This document shows positions 48,373 to 54,931 of a DNA stretch of 64,000 bases, in pieces. The DNA comes from Deltaproteobacteria bacterium. GTDB taxonomy: Bacteria > Myxococcota > Myxococcia > Myxococcales > 40CM-4-68-19. The stretch is taken from positions 129,424-193,423 of the forward strand of contig VBLC01000046.1 in NCBI GenBank assembly GCA_005879315.1, written 5' to 3'. Made by a program: the position numbers and the translations under genes. The notes beneath the pieces are model-generated. The model was not told where the DNA came from. It saw only the letters and a list, made by a program, of their open reading frames with translations, and made no database searches. Numbering within the stretch: position 1 is the first letter of the stretch; every line of letters begins with the position of its first letter.

Positions 48373-49691
48373 CTCGGTAGCTCCTCTCCGGCGTAAACGG
48401 TCAGCTCGATGCACGTCCCGTGGCCGGGCTCGGACGTCATCCGGATCTGTCCACCGACTTTGTGGGCGCGCTCGCGCATGTTGGCGAGCCCATAGTGTCC
48501 GTCGCGCGAGAGAGCGGCCGGCTCCTTGGGAAGGGCGAAGCCGTTGCCGCGGTCCTGCACGGTGAGCCGCGCCGAGCCGGAGGTGAAGGTGAGAGTGACC
48601 TCGACCGGCGTCCCCTTGCCGCAATGCTTGCTCACGTTGGTGAGCGATTCCTGCAGCACGCGGAAGAGAGCGAGCGCGCTCTCGGGCCCGACCTGCCGCT
48701 CGCGGCCGACGCGCGAGAAGCGCACCTCCAGCCGATGCCGGCCGCTCGCCATCTTGCAGTAGTCCGCGAGCGTGGCGACGAGGTCGAAGTCCTCCTTCAT
48801 CATCCGCAGCGAGCGGCGCAGCTCGTCCATCGAGTCTTCCGCCGCCTGGTGCAGGTCGGAGATCTCCTTGCGGATGGTGGGGAGGATGGCCGCGCGGGCC
48901 TCGCTCGTGCCCTGCAGGCGCGAGCGCACTTCCGAGCCGTCGATCATGTTGAGCAGATACTCGCTCTGGATGGCGACCGAGCTGAGCACTCCGCCCAGGC
49001 CGTCGTGGATCTCGCGCGCCAGGCGATTGCGCTCTTCCATCACCGCCATCTCCTTCAGCGCGAGCGAGAGCTTCTGCAGCTCGCGGTGCTTCATCCTGTC
49101 GCGCTCGTTCAGATAGACCATGACGTAGACGAGGATGCAGTTGATGGCCGAGTACCAGAGCAGGATGAAGATGTCGACCTGCACGACCGCGTGGCCGCCG
49201 AGGAGCTGATCGAGCTTGGCTACCGCCGGGAAGGTGAGCAGCGGCGGCACCACCGAGAGCGGAGTAGGGAAGAGCACGACGAAGAGCGTGGTGAAGAGCA
49301 GCTGCGCCGCGAGCAGCGGGCTGCGCAGGCCGCCGGTGACGCTCACCAGCCAGACGAGAACGCAGAGGTCGGCGCAGAGCGTGATGAAGGTGAGCGCGCG
49401 GCCGACCTTCTTCCTCGGCAGGAAGACGTAGTTGGCTGCGCTGTAGGCGACCATCACCAGATACACGGCGAAAGCGCCAGGCCCGCCGACGCCGAACGCC
49501 TGCGACCAGGCGGGCACGCCGATGACTCCGAGGCCGAGCACGAGGAAGGCGAGCCGGGCGTAGAAGAGAGCGCGCGCCCGGGTGATGAAGCGGTCCTCGG
49601 TGAACCGGGTGGCGCCGCCGATCTCCAACTTGCCGCCGAACAGACCGCCGCCCCGCGCGGGAGGGAGCACGGCAGCGGTCGTTTCGCTCAC
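48369..49691 (-). CDS. NarX/DesK-type sensor histidine kinase (HisKA_3)
   Basis: EERNRLAREIHDGLGGVLSSVAIQSEYLL; ATPase DRGNGFALP...GHYGLANMRERAHKVGGQI; 6 TM N-terminus. Confidence 0.95.
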   Translation of the reverse strand: MSETTAAVLPPARGGGLFGGKLEIGGATRFTEDRFITRARALFYARLAFLVLGLGVIGVPAWSQAFGVGGPGAFAVYLVMVAYSAANYVFLPRKKVGRALTFITLCADLCVLVWLVSVTGGLRSPLLAAQLLFTTLFVVLFPTPLSVVPPLLTFPAVAKLDQLLGGHAVVQVDIFILLWYSAINCILVYVMVYLNERDRMKHRELQKLSLALKEMAVMEERNRLAREIHDGLGGVLSSVAIQSEYLLNMIDGSEVRSRLQGTSEARAAILPTIRKEISDLHQAAEDSMDELRRSLRMMKEDFDLVATLADYCKMASGRHRLEVRFSRVGRERQVGPESALALFRVLQESLTNVSKHCGKGTPVEVTLTFTSGSARLTVQDRGNGFALPKEPAALSRDGHYGLANMRERAHKVGGQIRMTSEPGHGTCIELTVYAGEELPR

Positions 49692-49730
49692 GGCGCGCGA
49701 CGATAGCAGCCGCGCGAGGGAGCGAGCAAT

Positions 49731-49982
49731 CTACCGATCGGCGGCGCAGGCGGCCGCGATCTCGGGGTGGCGCTCGCGAATGTAATCGAGGCGGTCGCGC
49801 GACTTGCCGGTCTTCTCGTCGAAGAGAGGCGTGCCGCCGGCGTAGACGGTGTCCTTCGGATCGCCGAAGGAATTCAGGCCGCGAGCCGTCAACTGCGCGT
49901 CGAGGCAGGAGGGGGGCGCGGCCGCACGCTCCTGTGCCCGCTGGCAGGAACAGAGCAGCAAGAAGACAACCGCAGTGCGCAT
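49731..49982 (-). CDS. Small putative lipoprotein
   Basis: MRTAVVFLLLCSCQRAQERAAAPP...; lipobox-like CSC. Confidence 0.5.
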   Translation of the reverse strand: MRTAVVFLLLCSCQRAQERAAAPPSCLDAQLTARGLNSFGDPKDTVYAGGTPLFDEKTGKSRDRLDYIRERHPEIAAACAADR

Positions 49983-49999
49983 CGCCTTAGAATGCCACC

Positions 50000-50626
50000 G
50001 TGACGCCGCTTCTGCGATGGGACAGCGCGCTGCTCAAGCTCGAGCTTCTCGGCGACCCGCGTCTGGCCTGGCCCGGCGGAGTGACGCTCTCGGGCAACCA
50101 GGCGCTGGCGGCGGCGCAGTCTGCGCGCGGGCTCATCGCAGTCGCGCTGCGCGGGGTGGTGACGCACGAGATGCGCCAGGCGCTGCGGCTTTGGGGAGCG
50201 ACGCTGCTGCCTTCTGCGCCGCCCGCGCCGGATCTGTCGGCGGAGTTCGCGCGCACGCTCGGGACGGAGCTGGCCGCCGAGCTTTCGCAGGAGCCGCCGC
50301 TTCTCGTCGCTCCCGCAGGTGAAGCGTCGATGCTGCTCGGCGCGCTGCGCGCATTGCGGGCGAGATGGCCGAAAGTGCGCGGCGTGGCTTTGGTCGCTGG
50401 CGACGAAGAGCTCCCCGATCTGCCCCGCGAGGCTCCCGAGGGAGTGGACCGGCTCGCCATCTCCTGCGCTCAGGCTCGCGACGCTCGTGCGAGAGTCGCG
50501 CGCGAGCTGGGTCTTCTCGCCGGCCATGCCTCGGCTGCGGCAGCGGCGTATGCGCAAGAGCACGGGGGAGTCGCTCTCGTGACCGGACCGGGCGAGCGCG
50601 AGTTCTCCCTCGATCCTCCGAGATGA
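50000..50626 (+). CDS. PLP fold-type-II (cysteine synthase/threonine synthase-like) apparent pseudoenzyme lacking the catalytic-Lys segment
   Basis: TPLLRWDSALLKLE...LSGNQALAAAQSARGL...PLLVAPAGEASMLLGALRALRARWPKVRGVALVAG...ARELGLLAGHASAAAAAYAQ; no GS[VF]KDR motif; GTG start. Confidence 0.6.
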   Translation: MTPLLRWDSALLKLELLGDPRLAWPGGVTLSGNQALAAAQSARGLIAVALRGVVTHEMRQALRLWGATLLPSAPPAPDLSAEFARTLGTELAAELSQEPPLLVAPAGEASMLLGALRALRARWPKVRGVALVAGDEELPDLPREAPEGVDRLAISCAQARDARARVARELGLLAGHASAAAAAYAQEHGGVALVTGPGEREFSLDPPR

Positions 50627-51270
50627 AGACGATTCTCATTCTCGGTGTCGGTGGCCTGGGGTGCCCCGCTGCGCTCGCGCTGAAAGAGGCTGGTGTGCCG
50701 CTGCGGCTGGTATTGGTCGACCCCGATCGGGTCGAGCGCTCGAACCTGGCTCGCCAGATCCTCTTCAGCGAAGCGGACGTCGGCCAGCCCAAGGCGGAAG
50801 TCGCCGCGCGGAAGCTGGGAGCCGAGGCGCGCGTCCTGCGCTTCGAGCCGTCTACAGCGGCAGACTTGCTCCGGGGCTGCGACGTCCTCCTCGACGGCAC
50901 CGATGACTTCGCCACGCGCTTTCTCGCCAACGACGAGGCCGTCCGGCGCCGGATTCCATTGGTGCACGGCGCCGCGCTCGGCTGGACCGGCCAGCTTCTC
51001 ACTGTCCTCCCTGGCCGCAGCGCCTGCCTGCGCTGCTTCTTCGAAGGGCCGCCGGCGCCGGGTGCGCTGCCTACCTGCGCGGAGGCGGGCGTGCTCGCAC
51101 CTCTCTGTGGAGCCGTCGGCGCCGCCATGGCCGAGGCGGCCCTGGCTGTCCTCTCGGGCAAGGCGAAGGCGGGCGTCCTGCGCCGCTGGGATGCCCGGCG
51201 CGGAGCCGAGCGTCCGCTGGCGCTCCGCCGCGATCCGCTCTGCGCCGTCTGCGCAGGCGTGGCATCCTAG
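50623..51270 (+). CDS. ThiF/MoeB-type E1-like adenylyltransferase lacking the usual N-terminal helix
   Basis: MKTILILGVGGLGCPAALALKEAG...LVDPDRVERSNLARQILFSEADVGQPKAEVAARKL...DGTDDFATRFLAND; CLRC...CAVC zinc pairs. Confidence 0.9.
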   Translation: MKTILILGVGGLGCPAALALKEAGVPLRLVLVDPDRVERSNLARQILFSEADVGQPKAEVAARKLGAEARVLRFEPSTAADLLRGCDVLLDGTDDFATRFLANDEAVRRRIPLVHGAALGWTGQLLTVLPGRSACLRCFFEGPPAPGALPTCAEAGVLAPLCGAVGAAMAEAALAVLSGKAKAGVLRRWDARRGAERPLALRRDPLCAVCAGVAS

Positions 51271-51284
51271 AGGCGGAGGAACCG

Positions 51285-51566
51285 ATGCCCATCACCGTCA
51301 AGATTCCCGCGCCGCTCCGGTCGCTGACCGCCAACCAGAGCGAAGTGGCCGTCGAGAACGCGGCCACCGTCCAGGACGCCCTGGAAGAGCTGTCGCGCAA
51401 ATACCCGGGGCTCAAGGACCGCTTGCTCGACGAGAAGGGCGCCCTGCGCCGCTACGTGAACCTGTTCCGCAACGACGAGGACATCCGCCACGGCCGGGGG
51501 CTGGCCACGTCGCTCGCGGAGGGCGACAAGCTCACCATCGTGCCGGCCATCGCGGGCGGATGCTGA
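51285..51566 (+). CDS. MoaD/ThiS/CysO-family sulfur carrier protein ending in GGC
   Basis: MPITVKIPAPLRSLTANQSEVAVENAATVQDALEELSRKYPGLKDRLLDEKGALRRYVNLFRNDEDIRHGRGLATSLAEGDKLTIVPAIAGGC*. Confidence 0.93.
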   Translation: MPITVKIPAPLRSLTANQSEVAVENAATVQDALEELSRKYPGLKDRLLDEKGALRRYVNLFRNDEDIRHGRGLATSLAEGDKLTIVPAIAGGC

Positions 51567-51865
51567 GTCCCGAGCAGCAGGAGCGGTATTCGCGCCATCT
51601 CCTTCTCGACGGGCTCGATCAGGAGAAGCTGCTGGCCGCGGCCATCCGCGTCCGCGGCACGACCCGCGCGGCGCGCTGGGCCGCGAGGTATCTGGCGGCG
51701 AGCGGGGTGGGTCGGCTCATCGTCGACGAGCCCTCCTGGGAGCCTGAGTTGCGCGCGCTCGGCCCGTGGCTGCAGCTGGGCGGCGAGGCGCGCATGGAGA
51801 TCGCGCCGCAGGGCGAACCCTTCGACGGCGCCTGGGCTGCGCTGGAAGTCGTGCGTGGTCTTTGA
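51560..51865 (+). CDS. Truncated/degenerate MoeB-ThiF N-terminal-like protein
   Basis: MLSPEQQERYSRHLLLDGLDQEKLLAAAIRVRGTTRAARWAARYLAASGVGRLIVDE...: canonical E1 N-terminal motif, nucleotide-binding Gly loop lost; overlaps both neighbours. Confidence 0.65.
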   Translation: MLSPEQQERYSRHLLLDGLDQEKLLAAAIRVRGTTRAARWAARYLAASGVGRLIVDEPSWEPELRALGPWLQLGGEARMEIAPQGEPFDGAWAALEVVRGL

Positions 51866-52742
51866 TTCCCTCGCCGGCGCAGTCGGCAACACCCCTTTGG
51901 TGAGGCTGAGATCGCTCGAGCCCGGCGGGGTGGAGATCCACGCGAAATTGGAGTGGTTCAATCCCGGCGGCAGCGTGAAGGACCGCGCCGGACTGCAGAT
52001 CATCCGCGAGAGCGTCGAGAAGCTGCGCGGCCGGACGTTGATCGACTCGACCAGCGGCAACACCGGGATCGCCTACGCCTGGATCGGCGCGGCGCTGCGC
52101 GTGCCGGTGGCGCTGGTCATGCCGGAAAACGTGTCTGAAGCGCGCAAGCGCATCGTCCGCGCCTTTGGAGCGCAGGTCATCTATTCCGATCCGCTCGAGA
52201 CCTCCGACGGCGCCATCCGCCTGGCGCGCCAGCTGGTGCGCGAGCAACCCGATCGCTGGTTCTACGCCGATCAGTACTCCAACGAAGCGAACCCGCGCGC
52301 CCACGAGCTGGGCACGGCGCGAGAGATCTGGGACCAGACCGGCGGCCGGGTGACTCATGCAGTGGTCGGAATCGGCACCGGCGGCACCATCATGGGAGTC
52401 GGCCGCGGCCTGCGCGCGCGCAACCGGCGCGTGCAGATCGTCGCCGTCGAGCCGGCGGAAGCGCTTCACGGCCTGGAGGGCCTCAAGCACATGCCCTCGT
52501 CGATCGTGCCCGCCATCTACAAGGAGTCCGAGCTGGACCGGAAGCTCTCGATCCCCACCGATGCCGGCTGGGACATGGCCGAGCGGCTCGCGCGCGACGA
52601 GGGCCTCTTCGCCGGCCACAGCGCCGGCGCGGCCGCCTTCGGCGCACAGCTGGTGGCGCGCGAGATCGCCGAGCGAGGCGAGACCGGCGTCGTCGTCACG
52701 CTGTTCCCCGACCGCGCCGACCGTTACATTGCCCCGGCATGA
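51855..52742 (+). CDS. cysM: Cysteine synthase (CysK/CysM family)
   Basis: GNTPLVRLRSLEPGGVEIHAKLEWFNPGGSVKDRAGLQII...STSGNTGIAYAW...GIGTGGTIMGVGRGL. Confidence 0.95.
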   Translation: MVFDSLAGAVGNTPLVRLRSLEPGGVEIHAKLEWFNPGGSVKDRAGLQIIRESVEKLRGRTLIDSTSGNTGIAYAWIGAALRVPVALVMPENVSEARKRIVRAFGAQVIYSDPLETSDGAIRLARQLVREQPDRWFYADQYSNEANPRAHELGTAREIWDQTGGRVTHAVVGIGTGGTIMGVGRGLRARNRRVQIVAVEPAEALHGLEGLKHMPSSIVPAIYKESELDRKLSIPTDAGWDMAERLARDEGLFAGHSAGAAAFGAQLVAREIAERGETGVVVTLFPDRADRYIAPA

Positions 52743-53182
52743 TCGCGCCGGAGGTGCTCCGCCAGATCGCCGCGCACGCGCGCTCGACCTATCCGGCCGA
52801 GTGTTGTGGGCTCTTGTTGCGCGACCGGAGCGGCGCGATCTCTTTCCGGCCGATCCCCAACATCGCCGGCTCGCCGGAAGCGCGGCCCACCAGCTCGCGC
52901 ACCGCTCGCGACGGATATGTGATGGATCCGAAGGCGCTGCTTTCGGCAATGCAGGAAGGCGACCTTTGGGCCATCGTCCATAGCCATCCTGACGTCGGTG
53001 CCTATTTCTCTAAAGAAGACAGAGACATGGCGCTAGGCGATGGGGAGGAGCCACTCTGGCCCGGCGTGCGATATCTGGTCGTTTCGGTGCGCGCCGGGCG
53101 CGTGGAGGGCGCCCGCATCTATACCTGGGATAGTTCCCGCGGCGATTTTGCAGAAGAAGAAGTTATCGGAATAATCGAATAG
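52739..53182 (+). CDS. JAMM/MPN+ metalloprotease (Mec/Mov34-like)
   Basis: YPAECCGLLLRD ... AIVHSHPDVGAYFSKEDRDMA (HxH-x7-S-x2-D). Confidence 0.93.
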   Translation: MIAPEVLRQIAAHARSTYPAECCGLLLRDRSGAISFRPIPNIAGSPEARPTSSRTARDGYVMDPKALLSAMQEGDLWAIVHSHPDVGAYFSKEDRDMALGDGEEPLWPGVRYLVVSVRAGRVEGARIYTWDSSRGDFAEEEVIGIIE

Positions 53183-53234
53183 ACATTCATTAGGCGCGAA
53201 TGTATGGTGCGCCAATCTCTTGGAGCGCACCGCG

Positions 53235-54026
53235 ATGAATCTCGGCAGCTCGTCGAATGGCTTCACCGTCTGGTTTACCGGAATGAGCGGCGCCGGCAAA
53301 TCGACGCTGGCGCAGGGTCTGGCTAACCGCCTGCGACGACTGGGGAAAATAGTCGACGTGATGGACGGCCCGGAAGTCGAGCAGATGCTCGGGGTCGGCA
53401 AGGGCGGCACCAAGGACGAGCGCAATGCCGAGGCGCGCAAGCTGGCCTGGGTTTGCAAGCTCGTGACGCGGGGCGGCGGAACCATTCTGCAATCGGCCAT
53501 CGAGAGTCCCTATCGCGAAACCCGCGACGAGGCGCGGCGGCAGATCGGCCGGTTCGCCGAGGTCTTCGTGGAGTGCCCCATCGAAACACTCATCCATCGC
53601 GACCGGAGCGGCCGCTACAAGCGCGCGCTCGCCGGCGAGTTGAAGACGCTCGTCGGCATCACCGAGCCTTACGAGCCGCCGGTGCATCCGGAGGTGGTCG
53701 TCGACACCAGCAAGCACTCGGTCGACGAAGCCGTCGAACACATCCTCGGCCAGCTCGTCGCGCAGCGGCTGCTCGATCCGGAGTTCGCCGCCTTGAAATC
53801 GCGGCCGCGCCTGCAGGCGCGCGCGCCGCTGCCCGAGCAGCCGAAGCCTGCGGCGGCGAAGGTGGAGAAGCCTCGTCTCGCCAAGGTGAAGAAGCTGCGG
53901 CAGCACAAGGCGGCCAAGCCTTCCAAGCCGGCCAAGGCGCAGCGGCGGGCGCCGGCGCGCAAGTCGGCGGCCGCGCGCACGGCGCGGGTGGGGCCACAGC
54001 GGCGCGGCGGAAAGCGCAAGCGCTGA
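53235..54026 (+). CDS. cysC: Adenylylsulfate kinase-like protein with Lys/Ala/Pro-rich C-terminal tail
   Basis: GFTVWFTGMSGAGKSTLAQGLANRLRRLG...ERNAEARKLAWVCKLVTRGGG...FVECPIETLIHRDRSGRYKRALAGELKTLVGITEPYEPP. Confidence 0.85.
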   Translation: MNLGSSSNGFTVWFTGMSGAGKSTLAQGLANRLRRLGKIVDVMDGPEVEQMLGVGKGGTKDERNAEARKLAWVCKLVTRGGGTILQSAIESPYRETRDEARRQIGRFAEVFVECPIETLIHRDRSGRYKRALAGELKTLVGITEPYEPPVHPEVVVDTSKHSVDEAVEHILGQLVAQRLLDPEFAALKSRPRLQARAPLPEQPKPAAAKVEKPRLAKVKKLRQHKAAKPSKPAKAQRRAPARKSAAARTARVGPQRRGGKRKR

Positions 54027-54029
54027 GCC

Positions 54030-54845
54030 ATGCTGCAGGCCAAGCGCGAGGCGGCGCTGCAGCGCCTGCGCGGGCTGGGCAGCGCGCTGGTGGCCTATTC
54101 GGGCGGCGTTGATTCGGCGCTGCTCCTGGCGCTGGCGCGCGAGGCCTTGGGAGCGCGAGCCGTCGCTTTCACCGCCGTTTCGCCGGCCGTGGCGCCCGAT
54201 GAGCTGGAGGGCGCGCGCTCTCTCGCGCAGGAGCTGGGCGTCGAGCACGTCGAGCGCGCCTCGGGTGAGCTGGAGGATCCCCACTACGCTCAAAATCCCG
54301 TCGACCGCTGCTACTTCTGCAAGACCGAGCTGTACCGGCTGGCCGAAGACGAGGCCCGGGCGCGCGGGCTCGCCGCCGTCGTGGCGGGGACGAATGCGGA
54401 TGAGCTCCTCGACTACCGCCCAGGCCTGCGCGCAGCGCATGAGCACCAGGTGGTCCAGCCGCTTGCCGAGGCGGGGTTGAGCAAGGCGGAGATCCGCCAG
54501 CTGAGCCGCGAGATGGGCCTGCCCACCTGGGACAAGCCGCAGCAGCCCTGCCTCTCCTCGCGCATTCCCTACGGCACGGAGGTGACGGCCGAGCGGCTCG
54601 CCCAGCTGGCGCGCAGCGAGATGGCCCTGCGCGCTCTCGGTCTGCGCGAATTTCGCGTCCGGTACCACGGCGACGTCGCCCGCATCGAGGTCGCCGAGGG
54701 AGAGCTGGACCAGCTCCTGCGCGTCCGCGACCAAATCGCGCGAGTTCTAAAAGAATCCGGCTTCAAGTTCGTCAGCCTCGACCTCGAGCCCTTCCGCAGC
54801 GGCCGGCTCAACGAAGCGGCTGGCCTCGTGCCTCTCCGCCGCTGA
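54030..54845 (+). CDS. larE: ATP-dependent sacrificial sulfur transferase LarE-like
   Basis: VAYSGGVDSALLLALAREALG PP-loop; DRCYFCKTELY; KPQQPCLSSRIPYGTEVT. Confidence 0.9.
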   Translation: MLQAKREAALQRLRGLGSALVAYSGGVDSALLLALAREALGARAVAFTAVSPAVAPDELEGARSLAQELGVEHVERASGELEDPHYAQNPVDRCYFCKTELYRLAEDEARARGLAAVVAGTNADELLDYRPGLRAAHEHQVVQPLAEAGLSKAEIRQLSREMGLPTWDKPQQPCLSSRIPYGTEVTAERLAQLARSEMALRALGLREFRVRYHGDVARIEVAEGELDQLLRVRDQIARVLKESGFKFVSLDLEPFRSGRLNEAAGLVPLRR

Positions 54846-54931
54846 TCATCGGTCGATCGGCGGCTGCCGCCCGGGCAATCGCTCTCGTACCATGCGCGCG
54901 CTCATTCCCGAGCTCGGGAGGTCGGTCGCGC

